This document shows, piece after piece, positions 7,569-17,936 of a stretch of DNA of 64,000 nucleotides. The stretch lies in contig NZ_JAAWWP010000002.1 in NCBI RefSeq assembly GCF_012273655.1, positions 504,017 to 568,016 of the forward strand, given 5' to 3'. Below the pieces are notes generated by a model. It saw only the letters and a program-made list of their open reading frames with translations, ran no database searches and was not told the DNA's origin. Both the position numbers and the translations under genes were made by a program. The stretch's first letter is position 1, and each line of letters begins with the position of its first letter. This stretch comes from Streptomyces physcomitrii (GTDB lineage: Bacteria; Actinomycetota; Actinomycetes; Streptomycetales; Streptomycetaceae).

Positions 7569-7964
7569 TCAGTAGCGCGCGGTGAAGGGGCGGTCGGTGC
7601 TGACGATGTCGCGGCCGAGGGGCATGAGGGCGACCGGTATGAGCTTGAAGTTGGCGATGCCGAGCGGGATGCCGATGATCGTCAGGCACTGGACGAGTCC
7701 GGTGCTGATGTGCGCGAGGGCGATCCACCAGCCCGCGAGGACGACCCAGAGGATGTTGCCGACCAGGGAGGGTGCTCCCGCGTCCGGGCGCACGACGGTC
7801 GTCCGGCCGAAGGGCCAGAGCGCGTAGCCGGCGATACGGAAACTGGCCACGCCGAAGGGGATGCCGATGATCGTGATGCAGAGGATCAGGCCCGCGGCGA
7901 GGTAGGCGAGGAAGAGCCAGAAGCCGCTCAGGACCAGCCAGATGATGTTCAGAATTGTCTTCAC
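7569..7964 (-). CDS. yccF: YccF-domain inner-membrane protein
   Basis: 131 residues with two copies of the YccF motif ([20 protein letters not shown] and [20 protein letters not shown]), each preceded by a hydrophobic helix; the protein should span the membrane about four times. The GTG start overlaps the htpX stop (GTGA, 7961-7964), so it is translated with the protease. YccF function is unknown; pairing with HtpX suggests membrane quality control, which is inference. Confidence 0.9.
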   Translation of the reverse strand: MKTILNIIWLVLSGFWLFLAYLAAGLILCITIIGIPFGVASFRIAGYALWPFGRTTVVRPDAGAPSLVGNILWVVLAGWWIALAHISTGLVQCLTIIGIPLGIANFKLIPVALMPLGRDIVSTDRPFTARY

Positions 7965-8824
7965 TGCTGACGACCTGCCATCTGTTCGAGCCGAGCGATG
8001 CGTTCCGCCATCGGCGGGTGGGTGGAGAACATCTTCGCCATGCCCTGACCTGGCCGGAAGGGGTTCGCGATCATCATGTGGCTCGCGGTCTCCACCCGGG
8101 GCTCGGGGGCGAGAGGCAGCTGTTTGGTGCCTGCTTCCAGCTTGCGCAATGCGCTCGCGAGCGCCAGTGGATCACCGGTGAGCTGGGCGCCGGAGGCATC
8201 GGCCTCGTACTCGCGGGAACGGCTGATCGCGAGCTGGATCACCGAGGCGGCGAGGGGGCCCAGCAGCATGATCAGGAGCATGCCGAAGATGCCCGGGCCC
8301 TCGTCGTTGTCCGAGCGGCCGAAGGGGATCAGCCAGGCGAAGTTCACCAGGAACATGATCACCGAGGCCAGCGCGCCCGCGACCGAGGAGATCAGGATGT
8401 CCCGGTTGTAGACATGGCTCAGCTCGTGGCCGATGACCCCGCGCAGCTCGCGCTCGTCGAGGATCCGCAGGATGCCCTCCGTGCAGCAGACCGCGGCGTT
8501 GCGCGGATTGCGGCCGGTGGCGAAGGCGTTCGGGGCCTCGGTCGGGGAGATGTAGAGGCGGGGCATCGGCTGGCGGGCCTGGGTGGAGAGCTCGCGCACC
8601 ATGCGGTAGAGCGCGGGCGCCTCGAACTCGCTGACCGGCCGCGCGCGCATCGCCCGCAGCGCCATCTTGTCGCTGTTCCAGTACGCGTACGCGTTGGTGC
8701 CGAGCGCGACGACGAGCGCGATGATGAGTCCCGTACGCCCGAAGAAGCTGCCGAGCAGAAGGATCAGCGCCGACAGTCCCCCGAGGAGTACGGCGGTTTT
8801 CAGCCCGTTGTGCCTGCGGTGCAC
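7961..8824 (-). CDS. htpX: HtpX-type membrane zinc metalloprotease
   Basis: The GTG at 8822-8824 is chosen because AGGAGG lies 7-8 nt upstream; this gives 287 residues, the usual HtpX length, instead of a long low-complexity extension. The catalytic HELSH (in [14 protein letters not shown]) and a downstream Glu ([11 protein letters not shown]) form the M48 zinc site. N-terminal helices ([34 protein letters not shown]) and two further helices after the HELSH anchor it in the membrane with the active site cytoplasmic. Known role: degradation of misfolded membrane proteins. It is operonic with yccF. Confidence 0.95.
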   Translation of the reverse strand: MHRRHNGLKTAVLLGGLSALILLLGSFFGRTGLIIALVVALGTNAYAYWNSDKMALRAMRARPVSEFEAPALYRMVRELSTQARQPMPRLYISPTEAPNAFATGRNPRNAAVCCTEGILRILDERELRGVIGHELSHVYNRDILISSVAGALASVIMFLVNFAWLIPFGRSDNDEGPGIFGMLLIMLLGPLAASVIQLAISRSREYEADASGAQLTGDPLALASALRKLEAGTKQLPLAPEPRVETASHMMIANPFRPGQGMAKMFSTHPPMAERIARLEQMAGRQQ

Positions 8825-9213
8825 GGAACGCCCTCCTGATGTCTCTCGCCGGTGAACCCGCTGCCGACCGGATCCTGGCCTTCCCCGTCCAGTGGACCCT
8901 CCCGTACTGGTCAACGCCAGGCGGGCGGCAGTGGTTCCCTGGCGTCCGGCGGTCTGCGCACGTGGAGCGGTGGGCTGGGCGGGTGAGGCGGGTGGGGGCG
9001 GGGAGGGTGTGGGGTGGGGCGCGGGCGGGCGAGTGTGGCCGGGGCGATGGCCGATGCCCGATGGCTGACGGACGGTGGCCGATGGCCAGTGACTGATTGC
9101 TGGTGACTGGTGGCCGGTGGCTAGTGGCCGGTGATCGAGAGGGAGGGGCTGGCCCGGATGCGCTGACCTGGGATGCGCTGACGAAGATGCGCTGACGGAA
9201 TTGGACTGACAGA
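8825..9213. other. Gene-free interval with short degenerate repeats
   Basis: The sequence upstream of htpX contains no plausible gene. From about 9045 it is built of G/T-rich near-repeats (GTGGCC, GATGGCC, GGTGACTGGTGG), followed by three copies of GATGCGCTGAC (see separate entry). The htpX promoter must lie here, but no clear -35/-10 pair stands out. Confidence 0.5.
9157..9196. repeat. Three direct copies of GATGCGCTGAC
   Basis: Copies at 9157-9167, 9172-9182 and 9186-9196, spaced 15 and 14 bp, just before the nuo terminator hairpin. Near-helical spacing would suit a cooperative binding site, but slippage is equally possible. Confidence 0.6.
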
Positions 9214-9263
9214 TAACAGATGACGGATGGCAGATATCGATATCTGTCATCCGTCATCTGTTA
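9214..9263 (-). terminator. 50-bp near-perfect palindrome ending the nuo operon
   Basis: Arms 9214-9238 and 9239-9263 are complementary with one mismatch and no loop; the centre is GATATCGATATC. It is unusually A/T-rich for this genome. Lying about 155 bp after the nuoN stop (minus), it is the likely transcription terminator. The absence of a loop would make a cruciform or a protein-binding palindrome possible as well. Confidence 0.65.
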
Positions 9264-9418
9264 CCCGCTACTTGTCAGCCGGCCGACCAGCACCGCCAGC
9301 CACCGCTCCCCCGGGCCCCCCGGCCCCGCGGCCCCGCGGCCCTCAGCCCCTCCCCAGCGCTCCGCCCCCAGCCACTCAGCCCTCAGCGTTCCGCCCTCAA
9401 CCGCACAGCCCTCAACCC

Positions 9419-11239
9419 TCAGCCCCCGAACAACCCCATATCCGCGAACCGCAACACCATCTGCGGCGCCCCCGAAAGCACCACCCCCACCACGGCCGTC
9501 AGGCCCACCGCCACCTTCAGCGGCACAGGAGCCGGAAGCACCGCCACCCCGCCCGCCGATCCTCCGACCGCGACACCGGTACCGGCACCCCCGCCACTCC
9601 CCGCAGCAGCGGCCCCCGCCCCGGCAGCCCCCGTACCCGCGCCTGCCACACCCTCTGCACCCTCCGCACCCTCGATGCCCTCCGCACCCTCCGCCGAGCG
9701 GAACAGCAGCGCAGTCCACCGGAGGTAGTACACGAGGGCGATGACGACGTTGGCGGCCATCACCACCGCGAGCCAGCCGAGGCCCGCGTCGACGGCCGTG
9801 GCGAAGACGGTGACCTTGGCGAACAGGCCGATGATGCCCGGCGGCAGCCCGGCGAGGCACAGCAGGAAGAAGGCGAACACCAGGGCGGTGACCGGGCGCG
9901 CGGCGTACAGCGCCCGGAAGTCGGCGATCCGGGCCAGCGGCTTCGTACGGGCGAGGAGGGCCGCGACGGCGAAGGCGCCGAGGTTCACCACCGCGTACAT
10001 CAGGGCGTAGGCGAGGGTGGAGCCGATGGTGCGGGGGCCGTCGTCGGTGTACGCGGCGGCGGCGAGCGGGACGAGCAGGTAGCCGGCCTGGCCGATCGAG
10101 GACCAGGCGAGCAGCCGGACGGCGCTGAAGGCGCGGTCGGCGCCCTGGCGCAGGGCCGCGACATTGCCGACGGTCATGGTCAGGGCGGCGAGCACGGCGA
10201 GCGCGGGGCCCCAGATGTCCTTCCCGTACGAGGGGAAGGCGAGGACGGTCACCAGGATCAGCCCGGAGAAGCCGACCGCCTTGCCGACCACCGAGAGGTA
10301 GGCGGCGACGGGCAGGGGCGCGCCGACGTAGGTGTCGGGCACCCAGAAGTGGAAGGGCGCGGCGGCCGTCTTGAAGGCGAAGCCGACCAGGGTGAGGACG
10401 ACGCCGGTCTCGACGAGGGTCTGGAGCTGCCCGTCGACATGGGTGACCTCCTCGGCGATCTCGGTGAGGAAGAGGCTGCCGGTGGCGGCGTAGACGAAGC
10501 TGACGCCGAGCAGGGTGACCGCGGTGGCGGTGACCGAGGAGAGGAAGAACTTGAGGGCGGCCTCGGCGCTGCGGGCCTCGCCGCGCCGCAGGCCGACGAG
10601 GGCGAAGGCGGGCAGCGAGGCGACCTCCAGGGCGACCACCAGGGTGGCGAGGTCGCGGGAGGCGGGCAGCAGGGCGGCCCCGGCGGCGGAGCACAGGAGC
10701 AGGAACCAGAACTCGCCCGCGGGCAGCGGCTGGGCGGCCGCCGCCGCGTCCCCGCGCGCGGACCTTTCTCCCGCCGTGGCCGGGTCTCCGGTGACGGCTC
10801 CGTCTCGGGTGGCGGCCGGGTCTCGGGTGGCGGCCGGTGCTCCGGCGGCACCCGGACCGGCCGGGTTCTTCGAGTCGCGGATCGCGGTCATGGAGAGCAG
10901 CGCGGTGAGCAGCGCGCCGCCGAGGACCAGGAGCTGCACCACCAGGGTGAAGCGGTCGGCGGTGTAGCTGCACACCTCCGCCTTGCCCTGGAGGCAGAAG
11001 GCCTCGCGGTCCCCGTCCAGGAGCGGCAGCAGGGACAGCAGGGCGAGGGCGAGACCGGCGACCGAGAGCCGGCCGAGCAGCGCCTTGCGGGCGGGCGGCA
11101 GGAACAGGTCGGCGAGGAGGACGCCGAGCGCCACCAGGGCGGTGACGGTGGGCGGCGCGACGGCGAGCCAGTCGATCGACTGGACCGCCGACTGGGCCTG
11201 GGGCAGGTACTCGGCGGACGCGGCGAGTTGGGCGGTCAT
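9419..11239 (-). CDS. nuoN: Complex I subunit NuoN (second nuo cluster)
   Basis: ATG at 11237-11239 overlaps the nuoM stop (ATGA); 606 residues. It is an antiporter-like membrane subunit with ~14 helices; core motifs are visible (FLSSVTATAVTLLGVSFVYA, GFAFKTAAAPFHFWVPDTY, LAWSSIGQAGYLL). It is longer than the typical ~480-550 residues because of an Ala/Asp/Thr-rich cytoplasmic loop (~130-170, ATRDPAATRDGAVTGDPATA) and a second Gly/Ala-rich insert near the end (GAEGIEGAEGAEGVAGAGTG). Last gene of the ten-gene cluster; the stop is followed by a large palindrome. Confidence 0.95.
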   Translation of the reverse strand: MTAQLAASAEYLPQAQSAVQSIDWLAVAPPTVTALVALGVLLADLFLPPARKALLGRLSVAGLALALLSLLPLLDGDREAFCLQGKAEVCSYTADRFTLVVQLLVLGGALLTALLSMTAIRDSKNPAGPGAAGAPAATRDPAATRDGAVTGDPATAGERSARGDAAAAAQPLPAGEFWFLLLCSAAGAALLPASRDLATLVVALEVASLPAFALVGLRRGEARSAEAALKFFLSSVTATAVTLLGVSFVYAATGSLFLTEIAEEVTHVDGQLQTLVETGVVLTLVGFAFKTAAAPFHFWVPDTYVGAPLPVAAYLSVVGKAVGFSGLILVTVLAFPSYGKDIWGPALAVLAALTMTVGNVAALRQGADRAFSAVRLLAWSSIGQAGYLLVPLAAAAYTDDGPRTIGSTLAYALMYAVVNLGAFAVAALLARTKPLARIADFRALYAARPVTALVFAFFLLCLAGLPPGIIGLFAKVTVFATAVDAGLGWLAVVMAANVVIALVYYLRWTALLFRSAEGAEGIEGAEGAEGVAGAGTGAAGAGAAAAGSGGGAGTGVAVGGSAGGVAVLPAPVPLKVAVGLTAVVGVVLSGAPQMVLRFADMGLFGG

Positions 11240-12810
11240 GACGCGCCTCCGGCGAGCAGCTTGTGGACCGCCGGGTCGGTGAGGCCGAGCAGCACGGCGG
11301 GCCACAGTCCGGCGAGGACGGTGAGGAGGACGAGCGGGGTCCAGGCGGCGAACTCGTAGCCCTGGACGTCCGCGAACTCCGGCGCCTTCTCGGGCACCGC
11401 GCCCATGCAGACGCGGCGGACCACGAGCAGCAGATACGCGGCGGTGAGCAGGGTGCCGAAGGCGGCGAGGGCGGTGAAGGTGAGGAAGGCACCGCGGTGC
11501 AGGCCGGCGGCGGGGTCGAAGGCGCCGAACATGGCCAGCATCTCGCCCCAGAACCCGGCGAGTCCGGGCAGGCCGAGCGAGGCGACCGCGCCGAAGGCGA
11601 GGAGTCCGCCGAAGCGGGGGGCGCGGCCGTAGAGGGCGGCGCCGGTCTCCTTGGCGAGGGCGTCGAGGTCGGTGCTGCCGGTGCGGTCCTTCAGGGCGCC
11701 GACCAGGAAGAAGAGGAGGCCGGTGATGAGGCCGTGGGCGATGTTGGCGAAGAGCGCGCCGTTGACCCCGGTCGGCGTCATGGAGGCGATGCCGAGGAGG
11801 ACGAAGCCCATGTGGCCGACGGAGGAGTAGGCGATGAGCCGCTTCAGGTCGCCGCCCGCGCCCTCCCTGACCAGGGCGAGGCAGGCCAGCGAGCCGTAGA
11901 GGACGCCGACCACGGCGAAGGCGGCGAGGTAGGGCGCGAAGGTGCGGGCGCCGTCCGGGACGATCGGCAGCAGGACGCGGACGAAGCCGTACGTGCCCAT
12001 CTTGAGCAGGACGCCCGCGAGGAGCACGGAGCCGACCGTGGGGGCGGCGGTGTGGGCGTCCGGCAGCCAGGTGTGCAGCGGCCACATCGGGGTCTTCACG
12101 GCGAGGCCGATGCCGATCGCCAGAGCGGCGGTGACCTGCACGGAGGCGCTCAGGGAGCGGCCGTTGTCAGAGGCGAGTGCCACCATGTCGAAGGTGCCGG
12201 AATCGAGTCCGACGAGGAGCAGTCCGAGGAGCATGACCACGGAGCCGAGCAGTGTGTAGAGGATGAACTTCCAGGCGGCGGGGCCCCTGTCCTTGCCGCC
12301 CCAGCGGGCGATGAGGAAGTACATCGGGATGAGGACCATCTCGAAGGCCAGGAAGAACAGCAGCAGGTCGAGCACGGCGAAGGTGGCCAGGGTGCCCGAT
12401 TCGAGGACCAGGATCAGGGCCACGAAGGCCTGCGGGGCGGGGCCTTCGGGCCGCTTGAAGTAGCTGTGGAGCGCGCACAGGAAGGTGAGCAGCGCGGTCA
12501 GGACGATGAGGGGGAGCGAGATGCCGTCGACACCGAGGTGGAGGCGTACGTCGAGGGCCGGGATCCAGCTGAGATCGGTGCTGGCCTGGATCCTCGACGG
12601 GTGGTCGTGGTCGAAGCCGAGCGCGAGGACGATCGCGGCGAGCAGGATCACGCCGGTGACGAGTACGCCGTGCCGCAGCACCGCCTGCTGGGGGGACTTC
12701 CCCTTCAGTCCGGGCGGGGCGGGCAGCAGGGCCGCGGCGGCGCCGAGGAGCGGTCCGGCCACGATCAGCGCGAGAAGGAACTGCATCACGGACGAGCTGA
12801 TATCGATCAC
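11236..12810 (-). CDS. nuoM: Complex I subunit NuoM
   Basis: 524 residues, normal family length. Typical MrpD/NuoM motifs include [40 protein letters not shown] (with the conserved Lys and His of the proton channel) and YSSVGHMGFVLLGIAS. It sits 3 nt after the nuoL stop, and its own stop overlaps nuoN by 4 nt. As one of three antiporter-like subunits it should pump protons in the membrane arm. Confidence 0.97.
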   Translation of the reverse strand: MIDISSSVMQFLLALIVAGPLLGAAAALLPAPPGLKGKSPQQAVLRHGVLVTGVILLAAIVLALGFDHDHPSRIQASTDLSWIPALDVRLHLGVDGISLPLIVLTALLTFLCALHSYFKRPEGPAPQAFVALILVLESGTLATFAVLDLLLFFLAFEMVLIPMYFLIARWGGKDRGPAAWKFILYTLLGSVVMLLGLLLVGLDSGTFDMVALASDNGRSLSASVQVTAALAIGIGLAVKTPMWPLHTWLPDAHTAAPTVGSVLLAGVLLKMGTYGFVRVLLPIVPDGARTFAPYLAAFAVVGVLYGSLACLALVREGAGGDLKRLIAYSSVGHMGFVLLGIASMTPTGVNGALFANIAHGLITGLLFFLVGALKDRTGSTDLDALAKETGAALYGRAPRFGGLLAFGAVASLGLPGLAGFWGEMLAMFGAFDPAAGLHRGAFLTFTALAAFGTLLTAAYLLLVVRRVCMGAVPEKAPEFADVQGYEFAAWTPLVLLTVLAGLWPAVLLGLTDPAVHKLLAGGAS

Positions 12811-12813
12811 GGC

Positions 12814-14883
12814 TCAGGACCCCGCGTTCAGGTGGGCAAGGACGACGACGGCGAGCGCCAGGACCGCGGAACCGGCGAAGAGCGCGCTGAGGTAGGTCTG
12901 GACGTTCCCGGTCTGCGCGCGCCGCACCGCCGCGCCGAACCAGCGCGGCAGTACGGCCGCGGCGCGTACGTAGCTCTCGACGACCTCGCGGTCCAGGAAG
13001 CGCACGACCTTCGCGGCGAGCTGTACGGGGCGTACGAAGAGCGCGCTGTACACGGCGTCCAGGTGGAAGCCGGAGACCGCGTGCCGGTGCAGCGGGCCGA
13101 GCAGGAGCCGGCCGGGGTCGGCGGGGTCGGGGGCGGCGGCGATGTCGCCGTAGGCGGGTTCGTGCGCGGTGATGGCCTCCGCCTCGACGGCGGCGGCGCC
13201 CTCCTGCCGGTTGACGGCGACGGCGCCGAGCGGGACGCGCAGCGCCATCGCGGTGGTGTGCCGCCAGGTCCCGTAGGTGACGAGCCCGCCGACGAGGGCG
13301 AGTCCGGTGCCGAGTACGGAGGTGGTGAGCGTCGGGTTGAGCGAGTGGCCGTCGAACCAGTCGGGGATCGTGCCGACGGCGAGGCCGAAGGCGAGGGAGG
13401 GGATGGCGAGGATCCACAGCACGAGGTTCATCACCGCGGGCTGCTTGCCGTGGCCGTGGGCCCGGGCCTCCTCGGCGGCGGCCTCCTGTCCGGCGGCGGC
13501 CTCGGCGAGCGGGCCGGGCTCCTCGGCCGCCCGGGCGAGCGGGGAGTGGAAGGTGAGCAGCCACAGCCGGGTGGCGTAGGCGGCGGTGAGCAGCGCGGTG
13601 AACAGGCCCGCCACGAGCACGATCCAGCCCGCGGCGCCGGGGACGGGGCCCTCGTGTCCGGTGGCGGCGTGCTCGGCGGCGCCGAGCACGGCCTCCTTGG
13701 AGAAGAAGCCGCTGAAGGGCGGGAGGGCGGCGAGCGCGAGCAGCGCCACGGTCATCGTCCAGTAGGCGTCCGGGACACGGGACTTGAGGCCCGGCATCCG
13801 GGACATGGCGGCCAGCGAGTTGGTGCCCGCGGCGTGGATGATCACGCCCGCGGCGAGGAAGAGCAGCGCCTTGAAGGCGCCGTGCGCGAGGAGGTGGAAG
13901 ACGGCGGCACCGCGTTCGCCGACCGCGAGGGCGCCGGTCATATAGCCGAGCTGGCCGATGGTCGAGTAGGCGAGCACCCGCTTGATGTCGTCCTGGGCCA
14001 GCGCGGCGAGCGCCGAACCGGCCATGGTGACGGCGGCCATCAGCGCGAGGACGATCAGCGCGGCCCGGGAGGCCGTGAAGACGGGGAGGAGCCGGGCGAT
14101 GAAGTAGACACCGGCGGCCACCATGGTCGCGGCGTGGATCAGCGCGGAGACCGGGGTCGGGCCGGCCATCGCGTCGGGCAGCCAGGTGTGCAGCGGGAAC
14201 TGCGCGGACTTGCCCGCGACGCCCGCGAGCAGCAGCAGGGCGATCAGCGTCGGGTGGTCGAGGCCGCCGTCCGCGACCGCGCCGAGGATGCGTGTGATGC
14301 GGAAGGAGCCGGTCTCGGTCGCCAGGGCGAACAGGCCGATCAGGAAGGGGACATCGCCGAGCTTGGTGACCAGGAAGGCCTTCAGGGAGGCGGCGCGCGC
14401 CTCGGGCGTCTCCCAGTAGTGCCCGACCAGGAAGTACGAGCAGATGCCCATGATCTCCCAGCCGACCAGGAGCACCATCAGGTCGCCGGAGTAGACGACG
14501 AGCAGCATCGCGGAGGTGAAGAGGGAGACGATCGCGGCGTACGAGGGGTAGCGCGGGTCGTCGCGCAGATAGCCGGTCGAGTAGAGCTGTACGCAGGTGG
14601 CGACCAGGCCGACGAGGATCGCCACCAGGGCGGCGAAACCGTCGATGTGCAGGGCGAGTTCGATGGGCACGGAGCCGGTCGGCGTCAGTTCGCGGACGGC
14701 GTCCACCGGGGCGCCGCCGCCCTGCCGGACGGCGACGAGCACCGCGAGCACGCCCGCCGTCAGGGTCGGCAGGACCGCCAGCGGCCGGACGAAGCCGGGG
14801 GCCCTGCGGCCGAGCAGCAGCCCGGCGAGGGCGCCGAGGGCGGGCAGCAGCGGGACGAGTACGGCGAGGGTCGTGGTGGTCAC
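12814..14883 (-). CDS. nuoL: Complex I subunit NuoL
   Basis: GTG start overlapping nuoK (GTGA at 14880-14883); 689 residues. N-terminal helices ([20 protein letters not shown]) are followed by the conserved channel region ([51 protein letters not shown]). The C-terminal part carries the lateral helix that lies along the membrane arm in known structures. A His-containing loop ([13 protein letters not shown]) and an acidic [10 protein letters not shown] loop lie between late helices. Proton-pumping subunit. Confidence 0.97.
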   Translation of the reverse strand: MTTTTLAVLVPLLPALGALAGLLLGRRAPGFVRPLAVLPTLTAGVLAVLVAVRQGGGAPVDAVRELTPTGSVPIELALHIDGFAALVAILVGLVATCVQLYSTGYLRDDPRYPSYAAIVSLFTSAMLLVVYSGDLMVLLVGWEIMGICSYFLVGHYWETPEARAASLKAFLVTKLGDVPFLIGLFALATETGSFRITRILGAVADGGLDHPTLIALLLLAGVAGKSAQFPLHTWLPDAMAGPTPVSALIHAATMVAAGVYFIARLLPVFTASRAALIVLALMAAVTMAGSALAALAQDDIKRVLAYSTIGQLGYMTGALAVGERGAAVFHLLAHGAFKALLFLAAGVIIHAAGTNSLAAMSRMPGLKSRVPDAYWTMTVALLALAALPPFSGFFSKEAVLGAAEHAATGHEGPVPGAAGWIVLVAGLFTALLTAAYATRLWLLTFHSPLARAAEEPGPLAEAAAGQEAAAEEARAHGHGKQPAVMNLVLWILAIPSLAFGLAVGTIPDWFDGHSLNPTLTTSVLGTGLALVGGLVTYGTWRHTTAMALRVPLGAVAVNRQEGAAAVEAEAITAHEPAYGDIAAAPDPADPGRLLLGPLHRHAVSGFHLDAVYSALFVRPVQLAAKVVRFLDREVVESYVRAAAVLPRWFGAAVRRAQTGNVQTYLSALFAGSAVLALAVVVLAHLNAGS

Positions 14884-15293
14884 GCGGCGGCCTCAGTCCT
14901 GTCTGCGGCGTTGCGGCCCGCGCCGTCCGGGTCCCCGGCGTCCGCGCCGGAGCCCCCGGTCCCGTCCGGGTGGCCGCGTTCGGCGGTCTCGCGCAGCCGG
15001 TCGACGTCCGAGGTGCCGCGGGCGCGGTACACGGCGAGCACGATGGCGAGCCCGATGCCGATCTCGGCGGCGGCGATGGCGATGGTGAACAGGGTCAGCG
15101 CCTGGCCGGAGTGCAGGGTGTCCTCGGCCGCCTCGGCGAGCCAGACGTCGAAGGCGACGAGGTTCAGGTTGACGGCGTTGAGCATCAGCTCGACCGACAT
15201 CAGGACCAGGATGGCGTTGCGGCGCGCCAGGACTCCGTACAGCCCGGTGCAGAACAGCAGCGCGGAGAGCACCGCGGGATAGGCGAGATGCAT
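14880..15293 (-). CDS. nuoK: Complex I subunit NuoK
   Basis: ATG at 15291-15293 shares a base with the nuoJ stop (TGATG). The core (~95 residues, three helices) contains the two conserved membrane Glu ([19 protein letters not shown] and [13 protein letters not shown]). It is 137 residues long because of a ~40-residue hydrophilic, Asp/Gly/Arg-rich C-terminal tail not found in typical ~100-residue NuoK. Confidence 0.95.
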   Translation of the reverse strand: MHLAYPAVLSALLFCTGLYGVLARRNAILVLMSVELMLNAVNLNLVAFDVWLAEAAEDTLHSGQALTLFTIAIAAAEIGIGLAIVLAVYRARGTSDVDRLRETAERGHPDGTGGSGADAGDPDGAGRNAADRTEAAA

Positions 15294-16213
15294 CAGCGCT
15301 GCTCTCCTTCTTCGTCCTTGCTGGGTGCGTCTTCGCCCTTGGCGGCTGCGTCTTCGCGCTTGGCGGGGGCGTCTTCGCCCTTGGCGGCGAGGTCTCCGCC
15401 CTTGCCGGGTGCTTCTCCGCCCTTGGCGGCGCCTTCGCCCTTGGCGGGCACTTCCTCGCCCTTGCCGGGTGCTTCTCCGTCGATGGCCTGGGAGTTGGAC
15501 GTCTCGGGGGCGGGCCCGGGCTCGCCCTCCGGTGCCGTGGCCGGCGTCGTCGTCGCCCGGGAGCGGGCGGCGGCCGAGGCGGCGGCGGTGATGCCGCGGC
15601 GGCCGTTGCCGGTGCTGCGCGGGCCGGTCCGGCGCGGTGGGGTGACGGGGGCGGTACCGCCGGGGCCCGTCTCCTCCTCCGCGGTCTTGCGGGAGATGAC
15701 GATGGCGCCGACGAGCGCGGCGAGCAGCAGTACGGAGAGCGCCTCGAAGGGCAGCACCCAGCCGCGGAACAGGCTCTGCCCGGTCACCTCGGTGGTGCCC
15801 TGGGCGGCGCCGTCGAGATCGATGTACGTCGTACGGAAGGCGTCGACGACGACCCAGACCAGGGCGGCCGCCGCGGCGAGGGCCACCGCGAGGCCGACCC
15901 AGCGGTTCTCGGAGTCGGCGTCCGGGGACGGGCCGATGGGCGCCCGGGTCAGCATCAGCCCGAAGAGCAGCAGGACGACGACGGAACCCACGTAGATCAG
16001 GACCTGCACCCAGGCGATGAACTCGGCGGTGAGCAGGAGGTATTCGACCGCGAGCCCGCCGAGGGCGACGACGAGCCAGAGCGCGGCGTGCACCAGGCGG
16101 CGCGTGGTGACGGTGACCAGCGCCGCCCCCAGGGTGACGAGGCCGACGAGCAGGAAGGTGATCTCGACGCCGGTCGGCGAGAGGAAGCCGTGACTCTGGG
16201 CGGCGAGGCTCAC
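15293..16213 (-). CDS. nuoJ: Complex I subunit NuoJ with repetitive Lys/Glu/Ala tail
   Basis: GTG at 16211-16213 overlaps the nuoI stop (GTGA). The first ~185 residues are NuoJ ([20 protein letters not shown], five helices). The remaining ~120 residues are hydrophilic: a Pro/Thr/Arg linker and then repeats such as [19 protein letters not shown] and [14 protein letters not shown] encoded by 18-24-bp DNA repeats at about 15306-15480. The tail should be cytoplasmic; no function is known. Total 306 residues against the usual ~165-260. Confidence 0.93.
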   Translation of the reverse strand: MSLAAQSHGFLSPTGVEITFLLVGLVTLGAALVTVTTRRLVHAALWLVVALGGLAVEYLLLTAEFIAWVQVLIYVGSVVVLLLFGLMLTRAPIGPSPDADSENRWVGLAVALAAAAALVWVVVDAFRTTYIDLDGAAQGTTEVTGQSLFRGWVLPFEALSVLLLAALVGAIVISRKTAEEETGPGGTAPVTPPRRTGPRSTGNGRRGITAAASAAARSRATTTPATAPEGEPGPAPETSNSQAIDGEAPGKGEEVPAKGEGAAKGGEAPGKGGDLAAKGEDAPAKREDAAAKGEDAPSKDEEGEQR

Positions 16214-16965
16214 CGGGCTCCTCCCTCGGTCGGTGTGTCCGGACCCTGAGGGCCCTCGGTCGATGCGTCCGGACCCTCGGGCCCCTCGGTCTCCGGCTGC
16301 TGCTCGGCTGCCGCGGCCTGCTGCTCGGGGGGCGCGGCCTCCTCCGCCGCCTTGGCGGCTTCGGCGGCGAGCTTGTCCGCGGTCTTGCGGGCGGCGGCCA
16401 GCTCCTTGGGCTCCTCGGCCGCGGGGTCCAGGGCGGGGGGCTCGGGGACGGTCCACATCCAGTCGCGGAGTTTGTCGCGCTCATGGGTGAGTTCGCGGAT
16501 GTCGGTCTCCGCGTACTCGAACTCGGGCGACCAGAACAGCGCGTCGAAGGGGCAGACCTCGATGCAGATCCCGCAGTACATGCAGAGCGAGAAGTCGATG
16601 GCGAAGCGGTCGAGGACGTTGCGGCTGCGCTCGCGTCCGCCGGGGGCGGCGGCCGGGACCGTCTCCTTGTGGGAGTCGATGTAGATGCACCAGTCGGGGC
16701 ACTCACGGGCGCAGAGCATGCAGACCGTGCAGTTCTCCTCGAAGAGCCCGATGACACCGCGGGTACGGGGCGGCAGCGCGGGCAGCACCTCGGGGTACTG
16801 CGCGGTGACCGTCTTCTTCGTCATCGTGCGCAGGGTGACCGCGAGGCCCTTGGCCAGGCCGGAGCCGGGAATGCGCGAGCGGCGCGGCTCCTCGGCGGCC
16901 GGGGAGTGCGGGGCGTGCGGGTGCGGGGCGTGCGCATGCGGCGAGTGCGCGGAGGACTCGGCCAT
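16210..16965 (-). CDS. nuoI: Complex I subunit NuoI (2x[4Fe-4S] ferredoxin-type)
   Basis: ATG at 16963-16965, 2 nt after the nuoH stop; 251 residues. Two cluster motifs, [12 protein letters not shown] and [12 protein letters not shown], ligate clusters N6a and N6b. The N-terminus is unusually His-rich ([16 protein letters not shown], ~7-22) and could bind metal. The C-terminal ~90 residues are Glu/Ala/Lys- and Gln-rich, ending with a repeated acidic [18 protein letters not shown]. Because the electron-input subunits NuoE/F/G are absent from the cluster, reduced ferredoxin or another soluble donor may feed NuoI directly; this is inference. Confidence 0.95.
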   Translation of the reverse strand: MAESSAHSPHAHAPHPHAPHSPAAEEPRRSRIPGSGLAKGLAVTLRTMTKKTVTAQYPEVLPALPPRTRGVIGLFEENCTVCMLCARECPDWCIYIDSHKETVPAAAPGGRERSRNVLDRFAIDFSLCMYCGICIEVCPFDALFWSPEFEYAETDIRELTHERDKLRDWMWTVPEPPALDPAAEEPKELAAARKTADKLAAEAAKAAEEAAPPEQQAAAAEQQPETEGPEGPDASTEGPQGPDTPTEGGAR

Positions 16966-16967
16966 GG

Positions 16968-17936
16968 TTACTCGATCACCACCTTGACGATGCCGGTGAG
17001 GGCGATCTGGGCGAGGGCCAGCGGGACGAGCAGCGTCCAGGACAGCTTCTGGAGCTGGTCCTCGCGCAGCCGGGGGTAGGTGACGCGCAGCCAGATGACG
17101 AGGAAGGCGAGCACCGCGGACTTCAGCAGGGTCCACACCCAGCCGAGGCCCTCGGCACCCCAGGGCCCGTGCCAGCCGCCCAGGAAGAGCACGGTGGTCA
17201 GCCCGCACAGCACGACGATCCCGGCGTACTCGGCGAGCATGAAGAGCGCGAACCGCAGGCCGGTGTACTCGGTGTACGCGCCGAAGATGATCTCCGAGTC
17301 GGCCACCGGCATGTCGAAGGGCGGGCGCTGGAGTTCGGCGAGCCCGGCGACGAAGAAGACGATCGCCCCGACGATCTGCCAGGGCAGCCACCACCACTCG
17401 AAGGCGTCGAGGATGCCCGGCAGCGAGACGGTACCGGCGGCCATCGCGACCGAGGCCGCGGCGAGCAGCATGGGCAGTTCGTACGAGAGGAGCTGCGCGG
17501 CGGTGCGCAAGCCGCCGAGCAGGGAGAACTTGTTGGCCGACGCCCACCCGGCCATCAGCGAGCCGAGCACGCCGACGCCCATCACGGCCAGCACGAAGAA
17601 GATCCCCGCGTCCACGACCTGGCCGACCGCGCCGTCGCCGTCCCCCACCGGGATGGCGAAGAGGACGAGCAGATACGGCAGCAGGGCGACGGCGGGCGCG
17701 AGTTGGAAGATCCGCCGGTCGGCTCCGGCCGGGACGACATCCTCCTTCTGCGCGAACTTCACGCCGTCGGCGACCAGTTGGGCCCAGCCGTGGAAACCGC
17801 CCGCGTACATGGGACCGAGGCGCCCCTGCATGTGCGCCATCACCTTGTGCTCGCTCTGCCCGACCACCAGCGGCAGCACGAGGAAGGCGACGAAGACGAT
17901 CAGGAGTCGCAGGGCGACGTCGAGCACGTCGTTCAC
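16968..17936 (-). CDS. nuoH: Complex I subunit NuoH
   Basis: GTG at 17934-17936 overlaps the nuoC stop (GTGA). 322 residues, normal length for the eight-helix quinone-channel subunit. Conserved loops [20 protein letters not shown] (Q-site, near KFAQKED) and [20 protein letters not shown] are intact. In a complete complex I this surface docks to NuoD and NuoB; nuoD is missing here. Confidence 0.97.
   Translation of the reverse strand: MNDVLDVALRLLIVFVAFLVLPLVVGQSEHKVMAHMQGRLGPMYAGGFHGWAQLVADGVKFAQKEDVVPAGADRRIFQLAPAVALLPYLLVLFAIPVGDGDGAVGQVVDAGIFFVLAVMGVGVLGSLMAGWASANKFSLLGGLRTAAQLLSYELPMLLAAASVAMAAGTVSLPGILDAFEWWWLPWQIVGAIVFFVAGLAELQRPPFDMPVADSEIIFGAYTEYTGLRFALFMLAEYAGIVVLCGLTTVLFLGGWHGPWGAEGLGWVWTLLKSAVLAFLVIWLRVTYPRLREDQLQKLSWTLLVPLALAQIALTGIVKVVIE

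Noticed and set aside
9227..15282. Very long plus-strand open frames (710 and 1339 codons) opposite nuoN-nuoK
   Set aside because: Translations are Gly/Glu/Arg/His low complexity, the expected antisense image of high-G+C genes; the minus strand encodes clear complex I subunits.
15306..15480. CRISPR-like array suggested by regular repeats
   Set aside because: Repeats are in-frame coding units of the NuoJ tail with no unique spacers.
17933..17936. A hidden nuoD between nuoC and nuoH
   Set aside because: The two genes overlap by 4 bp and the NuoC tail contains no 49-kDa-subunit motifs, so nuoD is truly absent.
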